From positions 1,911,013 to 1,975,012 of the forward strand of contig NZ_JH719942.1 in NCBI RefSeq assembly GCF_000275825.1: DNA of 64,000 nucleotides. The letters run 5' to 3'. This document shows, piece after piece, positions 35,201 to 42,780 of the stretch; position 1 is the stretch's first letter, and each line of letters opens with the position of its first letter. Under the pieces are notes generated by a model, which worked only from the letters and a program-made list of their open reading frames with translations, was not told the origin of the DNA and ran no database searches. The stretch comes from Saprospira grandis DSM 2844 (GTDB taxonomy: Bacteria; Bacteroidota; Bacteroidia; Chitinophagales; Saprospiraceae). Position numbers and translations under genes: made by a program.

Positions 35201-35267
35201 TGCTTTGCCCCCAAACAGACAAAAAGCCAGAACAGAAAAAGAGCAAAAGTGCTAGAATTGATTTCAT
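32238..35267 (-). CDS. M1-family metallopeptidase, secreted
   Basis: 1009 residues from ATG 35267, which gives the signal peptide MKSILALLLFFCSGFLSVWGQ. Residues about 30-230 form the M1 N-terminal beta domain. The exopeptidase loop appears as GAGGGMEYP, a variant of GxMEN, about 40 residues before the zinc site HEIGHNWW (about 367-374). The second Glu ligand is in WIDEGFNSYIE, 18 residues on. The last 350 residues are beta-rich with a porin-like alternation and may pack on or in the outer membrane. It should cleave peptides in the periplasm or outside. It stands alone; R13 touches its 3' end. Confidence 0.9.
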   Translation of the reverse strand: MKSILALLLFFCSGFLSVWGQSSDYFQQQSRYEIHFRLNEAQHSLSGHWKMSYQNQSADSLTEIWIHLWPNAYRNNGSPFAHQLAENGDLSFQFAADSARGGIDSLDFSSPSQSLSSSFPLGGQEMLRLELSSPLAPGDSLLIESPFHLKVPASFSRLGHQKQYYQLCQWYPKVAVYDAEGWHPMPYLDQGEFYGEFGDYDIYIELPANYWVAATGQLQTAAEQKRLADWAKACAKMDLIGLSVDPPPSLPSDSSFKQLHYQAKNVQDFALFLNKDFYVLKKEMPLATGRKLPLWAFFEAEEAYIWQLAPDFMEKSTRYYSKVMGEYPYPQITAVQGPLGAGGGMEYPMITIINPTSSKKYLDLLLAHEIGHNWWYGILASNERKHPWIDEGFNSYIESRYMQQEYGGQPLRQAYLAYLLQAQRNEEQSSALPSDSLSNFNYYLAAYAKPSLILSYLEQHLGQPKMDSILQAIYEKWQFKHLGPQELQREFEQGSGQDLGWCFQELLQDKKRVDLALAKLSNLGSDSLLVQIQNKGQAAPPIFLAYMNEEGELLQAFKLPPLAAGETKSFRIPKLAHAHSLEIDPFAYLPDYNRANQQRYFARSKRKRINLLYPSPDFTNQAPSVAPIIGYNAHDGLLLGLGVYSNPIFPKNWRYQLYPLVGTSSEQLLGQGQFTFHKGLQKGKIKDYQISLGYKRYSYFSRERYNYKLQYQRWRLAAELALRPKAGRQFRRQYIGLENLLIREEEENFERDSLNNISYLGKTASFRSVHRLYYRWENRHPLAPANYKLALEFAQYDQGQEQYLKLSLEGQKDWYYAVGKKVGLRFFFGGFPFHSDRDFGAYPLHLLSRNAHDYHYDNYVLGRNIQSGFSEQQVLIKEGGFKLPIANAQAIGDGRSNSFIGAINLRADLPIRLPFRLPYFRLQPYFDLGYFENTAPSLQLDSPADAIFYDLGLLLDIGDGLAQISYSFYSNERLRNYMKDKNNFWARFGISINLNSWSREKLTDELIGF

Positions 35268-35385
35268 ATTAGGAAGTATGTTTTTTGCCAATATTTTCTA
35301 TTGGTTTATTTGGATTAGGTTTTGTGAGGTTAATTTTTTTTTAGATTTATGTATTCTAATTATTTAATCTAAACATTTGTCAATT

Positions 35386-36252
35386 ATGAAGAATCTTATT
35401 TTTAATTTATTTAGTCTTTTTGTGACTTTCGCTTTATTGGCTTCCTGCCAACAAGCAGAGGTAGAAATGGCCCAAGAAACCCTTAAGTCAGTAGATAGCT
35501 ACCAAACGCTAGCGCAAGCTCAGCCCCTAGAAGAAGGAATTGAGCTGCCCAAGGGCACCCAATGGAAATATACGGATGCTAGCCAAACTTCGGTAGAGTT
35601 TGTTTTGCCTCAAGGTTATAGCTTTTTGTTACAGGACAAAGAGACAAAGGCGGTAAGCTTGGCTCCTACTGGCGGCTACTCTTGTACCTGTTCTGCTTCT
35701 GGGAGTTGTACTGTTATATTTAATAATAGTGCTGGTTATGGCTGTCTAAGTGGAACATGTACGGGAAAATGTACAGGCCAGAAAACAAAAGGATTGAAGT
35801 CAAATCTAGAAATTTTGGGAGTGCTTTACACTGCTCAGGATGATATTAGTTATGAAACTGCGGCCAAGGCTTCTTTGTCTGCTGCGGGCATCGAGGCTTT
35901 TACCCAATTGCCTGAGCTCCAAAAACTCATTCAAGAGCATTATGATTTTGTGTACGGTGGAGGCGATTTGCCTGATTTTCCCAAGGGAGAAGATTTAGTT
36001 CAATTATCAGAAGAGGATTACGTTTTAGCGCAAAGTTATTTTTATGGACAGGCCTTTCAGTTGCTGATCCCCTATAGCCCCGATTTTTCTTTCTTTTTTC
36101 CTGATGTGAAGCTTACTGCTCCTGGCGATGCTCCAAAATCTTGTAGCTGTACCTCAGGTGAAGGTAAGGGCTGTGCACTAAAGAAAGTGGGTAGATGGAC
36201 TTATGTAGCCTATTACTGCACGGGCTGCACTACTTGTACCATGAATGATTAA
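35386..36252 (+). CDS. Cysteine-rich lipoprotein with duplicated six-Cys module
   Basis: 288 residues from ATG 35386 (the TTG at 35377 is less likely). Lipoprotein signal MKNLIFNLFSLFVTFALLASC, acceptor Cys at 21. Two clusters of six Cys stand at residues 100-129 (C-x-C-x5-C-x11-C-x4-C-x3-C) and 253-284 (C-x-C-x7-C-x14-C-x2-C-x2-C), both opening with S-C-[TS]-C-[ST]-S/A. They look like two copies of one module, either disulfide-bonded or metal-binding. The protein ends soon after the second cluster. I recognise no family. It has its own terminator and is divergent from the M1 peptidase gene. Confidence 0.82.
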   Translation: MKNLIFNLFSLFVTFALLASCQQAEVEMAQETLKSVDSYQTLAQAQPLEEGIELPKGTQWKYTDASQTSVEFVLPQGYSFLLQDKETKAVSLAPTGGYSCTCSASGSCTVIFNNSAGYGCLSGTCTGKCTGQKTKGLKSNLEILGVLYTAQDDISYETAAKASLSAAGIEAFTQLPELQKLIQEHYDFVYGGGDLPDFPKGEDLVQLSEEDYVLAQSYFYGQAFQLLIPYSPDFSFFFPDVKLTAPGDAPKSCSCTSGEGKGCALKKVGRWTYVAYYCTGCTTCTMND

Positions 36253-36256
36253 GTTG

Positions 36257-36463
36257 TTTTGGGGCCTCCCGCCTTCGGCGGGCGCTACGCTTTAGGGCTC
36301 GCAGGTCTGCTCGGCCCTTCGCCAGCAAGCTGGCTCGGTCTGGCGCTACGCGCCACCCTGTCGCATCGCTAGGCCAGGCGCTGCGCGCCTCTGCTGCATC
36401 GGTTACTCCCTTCGGTCGTAGAACGGCGCCCTAAAGGGCTTGTTGTGGCCTGCGGCCCCAAAA
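36257..36463 (+). repeat. Mosaic palindromic repeat R14, type B
   Basis: Starts 5 bp after the stop. Arms CCCGCCTTCGGCGGG, GCCAGCAAGCTGGC, GGCGCTACGCGCC, then CATCGCTAGGCC, GGCGCTGCGCGCC, and one GGTTACTCCCTTCGGTCGT module with GCCCTAAAGGGC hairpin. It shares its arm set with R15. Confidence 0.9.
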
Positions 36464-36498
36464 AAATAGGGAGATAAAATTTTTTAGATTAAAAAGTT

Positions 36499-36534
36499 AC
36501 GCCCCCGCTGCCATTGGCAGCGGGGGCGTTTTTA
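36499..36534. terminator. Bidirectional intrinsic terminator
   Basis: Perfect 14-bp stem ACGCCCCCGCTGCC/GGCAGCGGGGGCGT with a 3-nt loop. T5 follows on the right and A5 precedes on the left. It serves the convergent cysteine-rich lipoprotein and LOG-family genes. Confidence 0.9.
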
Positions 36535-36551
36535 TTGATCTTCTGCTTTAT

Positions 36552-37265
36552 TTAGTGCAGATTCAATTTGGGCTTGAGGTCTTCATGCGCATAAAACTCA
36601 TTGATAATGCGAACCACCTCTTGGGGATCATCGGTAATGGGCATCAGATCCAAATCTTTGGGGCTTACATTATGCTCTTGTTCTAGCATCACGTTTTTGA
36701 TCCAATCCTTTAGGCCGGTCCAGAACTCAGAACCTACCAAAATGATGGGAACAGGAGAGCTCTTTTGGGTTTGGACCAAAGTAAGGACCTCAAAGAGTTC
36801 GTCCATGGTACCAAAACCACCAGGCAGCACCACTAAGGCTTGGGCATACTTTACAAACATCACTTTGCGGATGAAGAAGTACTTGAAGTTAAAAATCTTG
36901 TCGTTGTCAATATAGTCGTTATGGCCTTGCTCAAAAGGAAGGTCAATATTAAGCCCTACAGAAGGACCTCCCGCTTGCTTGGCGCCCAAGTTGGCCGCCT
37001 CCATAATACCAGGGCCACCACCTGTAATAATACCATAGCCCTCATCGACCATCAATTTGGCAATTTCGGTAGCTAGTTTATAGTAGGGGTTGTCGGGCTT
37101 GGTACGGGCCGAGCCAAAAATAGATACGCAGGGACCAATATCATTGAGGCGCTCGTAGCCATCTACAAATTCTGCAATTACCTTGAACATGGTCCAAGAG
37201 TTTTCTGCCTTAATTTTAGACCACTGTCTGGGGTTGTTTTTAGAATGCTTTTCTTTTTCGGTCAT
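36552..37265 (-). CDS. LOG-family protein (TIGR00730, Rossmann nucleotide-binding)
   Basis: 237 residues. Signatures: FGSAR (50-54), GGGPGIMEA (82-90) and PGGFGTMDE (148-156). The last is the catalytic loop of LOG phosphoribohydrolases, with Arg and Glu residues present. In plants and some bacteria these release the base from cytokinin ribotides or, more generally, from purine nucleoside monophosphates; older annotation as lysine decarboxylase is wrong for the family. The extended N-terminus (MTEKEKHSKNNPRQWSKIK) is typical of type-II LOGs. Cytosolic. Divergent from pfkA, with 200 bp between the starts. Confidence 0.93.
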   Translation of the reverse strand: MTEKEKHSKNNPRQWSKIKAENSWTMFKVIAEFVDGYERLNDIGPCVSIFGSARTKPDNPYYKLATEIAKLMVDEGYGIITGGGPGIMEAANLGAKQAGGPSVGLNIDLPFEQGHNDYIDNDKIFNFKYFFIRKVMFVKYAQALVVLPGGFGTMDELFEVLTLVQTQKSSPVPIILVGSEFWTGLKDWIKNVMLEQEHNVSPKDLDLMPITDDPQEVVRIINEFYAHEDLKPKLNLH

Positions 37266-37466
37266 AGTTAAAATATTTTAAGTTGGGCCCTAGGCACAAA
37301 AAAATGCCATCTTTTTAAATAAAAAGAAGGGCCATCAATAATAGTCGTTCTGGCTTTTTGCAAGGCAAAAGCTCAGCAATTTATCAAAATAAAACTGAAA
37401 AAGGGAAGATAAAACTGTATTTTAGGCGGCTTGACGGCCTTTTTTTGGACCAAAAAAACAAAAAGC

Positions 37467-38444
37467 ATGAAAAAGATAGCTGTTTTTACATCAGGAGGCG
37501 ATTCGCCAGGAATGAATGCTTGCATTCGCGCAGTGGTGCGGGCCGCTATTTATAATCAGGTAGAGGTGCTCGGTATCCGTAGAGGCTATGCGGGAATGAT
37601 TTTGGGAGATTTTATCCCCTTGGACCGAGAAGGGGTGCAGGGCATCATCAATAGAGGTGGGACCATTTTGGGCTCTGCCCGCTCTGCCGAATTCATGACG
37701 CCTGAAGGTCGCCAAAAAGCCTTTGAACAATTGCAAGCAGCTGGAGTAGGTGGGGTAGTCGTCATTGGAGGCGATGGTTCTTTTAAGGGGGCTACGGTCT
37801 TTATGGAAGAACATCCCGAAATTCCCTTTGTGGGCATTCCAGGTACCATAGACAACGACCTATATGGAACAGATTATACCCTGGGCTATGATACGGCCAT
37901 CAATACGGCCCTAGAAGCCATTGATAAAATCCGTGATACCGCCGAGGCCTACAACCGCTTATTTTTTGTAGAAGTTATGGGCCGAGATGCAGGTTTTATT
38001 GCCTTGCGTTCGGGAATTGCTGGTGGGGCCGAGGCCATTTTGGTCCCTGAAGTAGAAACAGACATCCCTTTGCTGATTCAGCAAATAGGGGAGTACCATG
38101 AGAAGCACAAACACTCCTGTATTATTGTAGTGGCCGAGGGCGATGATGCTGGCGGCGCCTTTGAATTGGCCAAGCAAGTTCGGGATAAGGTCCCTTATGA
38201 AGAAAGCCGAGTGACGGTTTTGGGCCATATTCAGCGAGGAGGAACCCCTAGTTGTGCCGACCGTGTGCTGGCTGCCCAAATGGGCATTGGCGCGGTAGAA
38301 GCCCTATTGGCCAATAAAAAAGGAGTTATGATTGGGGTACAGCACAAACAAGTTGTAGAAGTCCCCTTTGAGCAATCTACCAAACACAATATTGGAATTA
38401 GCCCTAGCCTGAAAAAAGTAGCCCATATTCTTTCGGCTATTTAG
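37467..38444 (+). CDS. pfkA: ATP-dependent 6-phosphofructokinase
   Basis: 325 residues from ATG 37467, so that MKKIAVFTSGGDSPGMNA matches the family start; the longer frame is spurious. Signatures include GGDGS (101-105, the Gly of this loop indicating ATP rather than pyrophosphate use), PGTIDND (125-131, catalytic Asp) and EVMGRDAGFIAL. It phosphorylates fructose 6-phosphate to the 1,6-bisphosphate, the committed step of glycolysis. Cytosolic homotetramer. The gene is single; repeat R15 follows 18 bp after its stop. Confidence 0.98.
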   Translation: MKKIAVFTSGGDSPGMNACIRAVVRAAIYNQVEVLGIRRGYAGMILGDFIPLDREGVQGIINRGGTILGSARSAEFMTPEGRQKAFEQLQAAGVGGVVVIGGDGSFKGATVFMEEHPEIPFVGIPGTIDNDLYGTDYTLGYDTAINTALEAIDKIRDTAEAYNRLFFVEVMGRDAGFIALRSGIAGGAEAILVPEVETDIPLLIQQIGEYHEKHKHSCIIVVAEGDDAGGAFELAKQVRDKVPYEESRVTVLGHIQRGGTPSCADRVLAAQMGIGAVEALLANKKGVMIGVQHKQVVEVPFEQSTKHNIGISPSLKKVAHILSAI

Positions 38445-38461
38445 GCCTAGCTATAGCCGCA

Positions 38462-38753
38462 GAGGCGCGCAGCGCCTGGCCACAACAAGCCCTTTAGGGC
38501 GCCGTTCGATGACCAAAGGGAGTAACCGATGCGGCAGTAGAGGCGCGCAGCGCCTGGCCACAACAAGCCCTTTAGGGCGCCGTTCGATGACCAAAGGGAG
38601 TAACCGATGCGGCAGTAGAGGCGCGCAGCGCCTGGCCTAGCGATGCGACAGGGTGGCGCGCAGCGCCAGACCGAGCCAGCTTGCTGGCGAAGGGCCGAGC
38701 AGACCTGCGAGCCCTAAAGCGTAGCGCCCGCCGAAGGCGGGAGGCCCCAAAAA
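38462..38753 (-). repeat. Mosaic palindromic repeat R15, type B, with 78-bp internal duplication
   Basis: TTTTGGGG end at the right. Arms CCCGCCGAAGGCGGG, GCCAGCTTGCTGGC and GGCGCGCAGCGCC. Left of the CATCGCTAGGCC end the 78-bp unit with GGCGCGCAGCGCC, GCCCTTTAGGGC and ACCAAAGGGAGTAACC occurs twice in tandem (38462-38539, 38540-38617) and a third time in part. Confidence 0.9.
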
Positions 38754-38792
38754 GAAAAAAAGCTAAAAATAAGCGGGTCAATGAAATATGCT

Positions 38793-38800
38793 TATCTTTG
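38793..38800 (+). promoter_or_regulatory. -7 box TATCTTTG upstream of der
   Basis: Perfect TAnnTTTG match 84 bp before the der ATG, just after repeat R15. No obvious -33 TTTG. Confidence 0.5.
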
Positions 38801-38883
38801 TGGGCTGAATACGAAAGATACAGCAGTTGGTCTAGAAAACTTGGGCCGACAGACTTCAGACGAACTTAATTATTATAGAAGAT

Positions 38884-40185
38884 ATGGAAAATTTGGTAGC
38901 CATTATAGGGCGGCCCAATGTAGGAAAATCGACCTTTTTTAACCGAATGTTGGGGATGCGTCAGGCCATTGTAGATGATGTGAGCGGCGTAACCCGTGAC
39001 CGACAATATGGCTCGACAGAATGGAACGGCAAGCGCTTTCATTTGGTAGATACCGGTGGATTTATTGGCGATGGAGAAGATGTATTTGCTGCGGCGATCC
39101 GTAAGCAGGTGCGCATGGCCATTGAAGAAGCGCAGGTGGTCGTATTTATGGTAGATGTAGAAACGGGAATTACCGACCTGGATGCGCAGGTGGGCCGTTT
39201 GCTCAAGGAGATCAGCAAACCTGTTTTGTTGGCCGTAAATAAAGTAGATAACAACGAACGCCAGCTCATGATTCATGAGTTTTGGGCCATGGGATTTGAT
39301 AATCTTTATCCCATTAGCTCAACTTCTGGGAGTGGAACTGGCGACCTATTGGATGCTTTGACGGATATTATTCCGGGTATTCCCGAAGAAGATAACCGCC
39401 TTCCGCATATTGCCATTGTGGGCCGACCCAATGCGGGAAAGTCTTCTTTTGTCAATCTCCTTTTGGATGAAGAGCGCTCTATTGTTACGGATATTGCTGG
39501 AACTACCCGCGATAGCGTGCATGCGCATTACAATAAATTTGGACAAGAATTTATCTTGGTCGATACCGCCGGTTTACGCCGTAAGCGCTCAGTAAAAGAG
39601 GACCTCGAGTTTTACTCGGTCTTGAGAGCTATCCGCTCTTTGGAATCTGCCGATATTTGTGTATTGATGTTGGACGCCAGCAAGGGAATTGAGGCCCAAG
39701 ACCTTAATATCTTCCGCCTAGCCATCAAGAATAACAAAGGGATTGTCATCTTTGTCAATAAATGGGATTTGGTCGAGAAAAGCACCAACACGCTCAAGGA
39801 ATATGAGGACCACATCCGCGAGCGCATTGCGCCTTTTAGCGATGTGCCCATCGTCTTTATCTCTGTTTTGGAGAAGCAGCGGGTGCTCAAAGCCATTGAT
39901 GTGGCCATTGAGGTACATGAAAACCGCAGCAAACGGATCACCACTTCTAAATTGAATACCTTTTTGGAAGAAACCTTGGCCGCTTATCATCCCCCCGCTT
40001 ATCGGGGCCGCATGATCTCGATCAAGTATATGGTCCAATTGCCCACGGCTTATCCCTCTTTTGTATTTTTCTGTAATCACCCTAAGCATGTTTCAGAATC
40101 TTACAAAAAGTATTTGGAGAACAGCCTGCGGGCCCGCTTCGATTTTACCGGAGTACCGCTTAAGCTCTACTTTAGAGATAAGTAA
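38884..40185 (+). CDS. der: Ribosome biogenesis GTPase Der
   Basis: 433 residues, the usual length. There are two tandem GTPase domains, with P-loops GRPNVGKST (9-17) and GRPNAGKSS (about 181-189). The G3 motifs are DTGGF and DTAGL, and the G4 motifs are NKVD and NKWD. A C-terminal KH-like domain (about 350-433) includes the conserved AYPSFVFFCN and the arginine-rich NSLRARFDFTGVPL end. Der (EngA) acts in late assembly of the 50S ribosomal subunit. It has a TATCTTTG promoter box and ends in a terminator that sits directly before the ruvC start. Confidence 0.98.
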   Translation: MENLVAIIGRPNVGKSTFFNRMLGMRQAIVDDVSGVTRDRQYGSTEWNGKRFHLVDTGGFIGDGEDVFAAAIRKQVRMAIEEAQVVVFMVDVETGITDLDAQVGRLLKEISKPVLLAVNKVDNNERQLMIHEFWAMGFDNLYPISSTSGSGTGDLLDALTDIIPGIPEEDNRLPHIAIVGRPNAGKSSFVNLLLDEERSIVTDIAGTTRDSVHAHYNKFGQEFILVDTAGLRRKRSVKEDLEFYSVLRAIRSLESADICVLMLDASKGIEAQDLNIFRLAIKNNKGIVIFVNKWDLVEKSTNTLKEYEDHIRERIAPFSDVPIVFISVLEKQRVLKAIDVAIEVHENRSKRITTSKLNTFLEETLAAYHPPAYRGRMISIKYMVQLPTAYPSFVFFCNHPKHVSESYKKYLENSLRARFDFTGVPLKLYFRDK

Positions 40186-40196
40186 ATAGCAAATAG

Positions 40197-40231
40197 AAAA
40201 AGGCCAGTAGTTCGCACTATTGGCCTTTTTT
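40197..40231 (+). terminator. Intrinsic terminator after der
   Basis: AAAAAGGCCA pairs with TGGCCTTTTT around a 14-nt loop, then further T. It overlaps the apparent upstream frame of ruvC, which argues for the ruvC start at 40248. Confidence 0.85.
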
Positions 40232-40247
40232 GTTAATCAGAATCGCC

Positions 40248-40805
40248 GTGTCAAAGAAAACAAAAATCATCTTGGGGGTAGACCCCGGCTCTATTTTGCT
40301 GGGCTATGCCTTCTTAAAAGCAACTGGCCAAAAGGTCGAGCTGCTGAGTATGGGCGTTTTGGATATGCGCAAGATGGAGCGCCAAGCCCAAAAGATGAGT
40401 TTCATTTATAGCGAGCTAGATCGCCTGATTCAATATTATGAACCCTCTACAGGCGCTTTAGAAGACCCTTTTTATGGCAAAAACGCCCAGTCGATGCTCA
40501 AGTTAGGGCGGGCGCAGGGGGCGGTGATGGCCGTTATGGGCAATCATGGCCTAACTGTAGCAGAATACAGCCCCAGAAGCATCAAAAAAGCCGTAACGGG
40601 CAAGGGCGCCGCCAGCAAGGAGCAAGTAGCGGCCATGCTGCCCCATCTGGTTAAAGGCGATTTTCATCACGATTTCTTAGATGCTACCGATGCCGTGGGC
40701 GTGGCCTATTGCCATCATTTGCAGGGCAGCTCGGCCAGCCCAGACGGCAAACGCTACAAGGGCTGGGGCGATTTCCTCAATAATAATCCCAAACGCAAGG
40801 GCTAA
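40248..40805 (+). CDS. ruvC: Crossover junction endodeoxyribonuclease RuvC
   Basis: 185 residues from the GTG at 40248 (MSKKTKIILGVDPGS). The TTG at 40230 lies in the der terminator and is unlikely. Catalytic acidic residues: Asp in GVDPGS, Glu in ALEDPFYGKNAQS, and the pair in FLDATDAVGVAYCH. It resolves Holliday junctions made by RuvAB branch migration; ruvA and ruvB are not here. The C-terminus has an extra tail (SSASPDGKRYKGWGDFLNN) common in Bacteroidota. The stop overlaps the next start by one base (TAATG), so the two genes are coupled. Confidence 0.95.
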   Translation: MSKKTKIILGVDPGSILLGYAFLKATGQKVELLSMGVLDMRKMERQAQKMSFIYSELDRLIQYYEPSTGALEDPFYGKNAQSMLKLGRAQGAVMAVMGNHGLTVAEYSPRSIKKAVTGKGAASKEQVAAMLPHLVKGDFHHDFLDATDAVGVAYCHHLQGSSASPDGKRYKGWGDFLNNNPKRKG

Positions 40806-41782
40806 TGGGCAACCGCATCTTTGCGCTGCTCAAACAGATTTGGGCCAATAAAGGACTGCGCATTTTGCTGCAAGTCCTTTTGTTTATCAGCCTAGCCTAC
40901 TTGCTCAAGCAGCAGTGGCAGCGGGCGGCAGCAGAGCTGCCGCCCCTCTCTTGGCAACGCTTTCAGGCAGAGTTTTCCTTTTTTTATTTTTCTTTGGCCC
41001 TCTTGCTTTTGCCTCTCAACTGGGCCTTGGAGGCCCAAAAATGGCGGGTTTTGCTGGCCGTACCTATGGCTTTTTCTAGGGCCATAAAAGCTATTTTTAT
41101 GGGCCTGGCCTTGGGGGTGTTTACCCCCAACCGAATAGGCGAACATGCGGGCCGATTGCTCTATTTACCCAAGGAACTTCGAGCCCAAAGTTTGTCCTCT
41201 AGTGCTTTTGGTAGCCTGGCCCAATGGATCGTTTTGGTGGCGGCTGGCCTGCTGGCTTTTGCCTATCGAGAAATGGCCCAATTGCCTATTCCCGCTTGGT
41301 TTTTGGCCCAAAAGTATTGGCTGTATGGGGTTTTGCCTCCGCTTTTGCTGCTTTTGTTGGGCCTCTATTTTTTTGGGCCGCAGTGGTGTTCGCGCTGGAC
41401 CTTTTTGCAAAAGTACGCCTTCCTAAAACTCAATTTGCCCAAACGCAATTTGACCGCCGTTTTGGGCCTTTCGCTGCTCCGCTATAGCTGCTATATTCTC
41501 CAAAATGTGGCTTTGCTCTACGCTTTTGGCGCCCGCCCCCCTTTTTTACTGGCCGTTACAGCCGTGCAATTGGTCTTTTTGGCCCAAACGGCTCTGCCCA
41601 TTCCCGCCTCGGCGGCTTTGTTGGCTCGAGCCTCGCTTTCGCTCTATTTTTTGGCCCCCATCGCCGCCGATCACATCCTTTGGGCCAGTTTTACGCTCTG
41701 GCTAATCAATATTTTTCTACCTACTCTCATAGCTAGCCTACTAGGCTTTTTTTACCTAAATGCTAAGAAAAGGAAGACCTAG
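40805..41782 (+). CDS. YbhN/LPG-synthase-like integral membrane protein
   Basis: 325 residues with seven or eight membrane helices. The pattern fits the lysylphosphatidylglycerol-synthase transmembrane (UPF0104) family: an early amphipathic segment, ALEAQKWRVLL, then GLALGVFTPNRIGEHAGRL with the conserved Gly-x-x-x-P-x-R-x-G-E. The region LAQTALPIPASAALLARASLSLYF matches the second conserved block with the lipid-pocket prolines. Only the flippase-like part is present, without a soluble aminoacyl-transfer domain, so it is probably a transporter or flippase of unknown lipid. It starts on the ruvC stop (TAATG) and R16 begins 7 bp after its stop. Confidence 0.85.
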   Translation: MGNRIFALLKQIWANKGLRILLQVLLFISLAYLLKQQWQRAAAELPPLSWQRFQAEFSFFYFSLALLLLPLNWALEAQKWRVLLAVPMAFSRAIKAIFMGLALGVFTPNRIGEHAGRLLYLPKELRAQSLSSSAFGSLAQWIVLVAAGLLAFAYREMAQLPIPAWFLAQKYWLYGVLPPLLLLLLGLYFFGPQWCSRWTFLQKYAFLKLNLPKRNLTAVLGLSLLRYSCYILQNVALLYAFGARPPFLLAVTAVQLVFLAQTALPIPASAALLARASLSLYFLAPIAADHILWASFTLWLINIFLPTLIASLLGFFYLNAKKRKT

Positions 41783-41788
41783 CTGTTG

Positions 41789-41945
41789 TTTTGGGGGCCT
41801 CCGCTGCGGCTTCGCCTTGCGGCGCTACGCTTTGGGGCTCGCAGGTCTGCTCGGCCCTGCGTCGCCTTCGGCTCCTTGGTCTGGCCTTCGGCCACCCCGC
41901 CGCATCGCTAGGCCGCTCCTCCCTTCGGTCGTCGAATTTTGGGCC
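41789..41945 (+). repeat. Mosaic palindromic repeat R16, type B
   Basis: TTTTGGGGGCCTCC start 7 bp after the stop codon. First arm GCTGCGGCTTCGCC, second arm with GCCTTCGG, third arm GGCCTTCGGCC. It ends CATCGCTAGGCC and a shortened CTCCCTTCGGTCGTCGAA module. Confidence 0.85.
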
Positions 41946-41951
41946 AGCACT

Positions 41952-42554
41952 TTAGGGAAAACGATAGCGAAGGGCCAAGCCCAAGCTAGAGGAAGCTGGC
42001 CGGCAGCTCCAGCCCTCTTCCCTGAATAGGGGGCGCCCTAGGCGCTTTTGGACCAAATACTCAAAACCATCATAAGCAAATAGAAAACCGCCCTGCAACA
42101 AAATAGATTTGCCGTAGCCACGGCGGCCCTCTTCTTGGCCCGGATAACGGTCGGCTGTGGCCAAAAGAGCAGCCCCAGCCCCCATATATAAAAGGTCTAG
42201 GCCTGTATTGATGAGGTAGATGTTCTGGACCTTTCGCTGTTTCTTTCGAGCATCGGCCAAGCTGAGCCCAGGCTCAGCGGGCTTCATCAAAAGGACCGAG
42301 CCGCCAATAATGGCCAAGTTGATTCCGCCCCAAATCATATTCATTTCATGAAAGGCCCGCTCTTCTTCTCCCTGGCTTAGCCCATAGCCAACCGCTCCTA
42401 CGCCTAAGGAAGCCAAGGACCAGCCCCCCAATAAGTACATGCCTTTTTTTTGCTCTGCAGCAGAGGCCCGAGCATAATCATAGGGCCTTTTGTCTTGCCC
42501 CCAAGAAGATAAACTGCTGCCCAAGAAGAGGCAGATTAGGATCATTGTTCTCAT
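41952..42554 (-). CDS. Hypothetical membrane protein
   Basis: 200 residues. A signal peptide MRTMILICLFLGSSLSSWGQ is followed by four hydrophobic segments (about 40-60, 73-92, 115-135, 150-168), such as LGGWSLASLGVGAVGYGL and NMIWGGINLAIIGGSVLLM. Loops are charged (DARKKQRKVQ), and the tail ends with LGLALRYRFP, a beta-strand-like end. It resembles small Bacteroidota inner-membrane proteins of unknown function (DUF6992-like), but I am not certain of the family name. It is convergent with the YbhN-like gene across R16, and divergent from the DUF4175-type gene. Confidence 0.75.
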   Translation of the reverse strand: MRTMILICLFLGSSLSSWGQDKRPYDYARASAAEQKKGMYLLGGWSLASLGVGAVGYGLSQGEEERAFHEMNMIWGGINLAIIGGSVLLMKPAEPGLSLADARKKQRKVQNIYLINTGLDLLYMGAGAALLATADRYPGQEEGRRGYGKSILLQGGFLFAYDGFEYLVQKRLGRPLFREEGWSCRPASSSLGLALRYRFP

Positions 42555-42780
42555 CGTTTTTCTTTTCTAAACGATGAATAGGACCAAAAAGATTTTTGAA
42601 AACAAAGAGGAGAAAAGCATAACTTAAGGCAGCGGCCCGGTATTTATTTATAACCCCAATAGCCTATTCTCCTTGAAATAGCCCGATTTAAAGTTTTCTA
42701 AAAGAGACAGCCCTTTTTAATAAAAATCGTATTATTATATAGTGTAGGCCAATTCAGGAAACAATCTCATTATCAATCAT

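Noticed and set aside
36552..37265. Lysine decarboxylase
   Set aside because: PGGFGTMDE and GGGPGIMEA mark the LOG nucleotide hydrolase family, for which that older name is incorrect.
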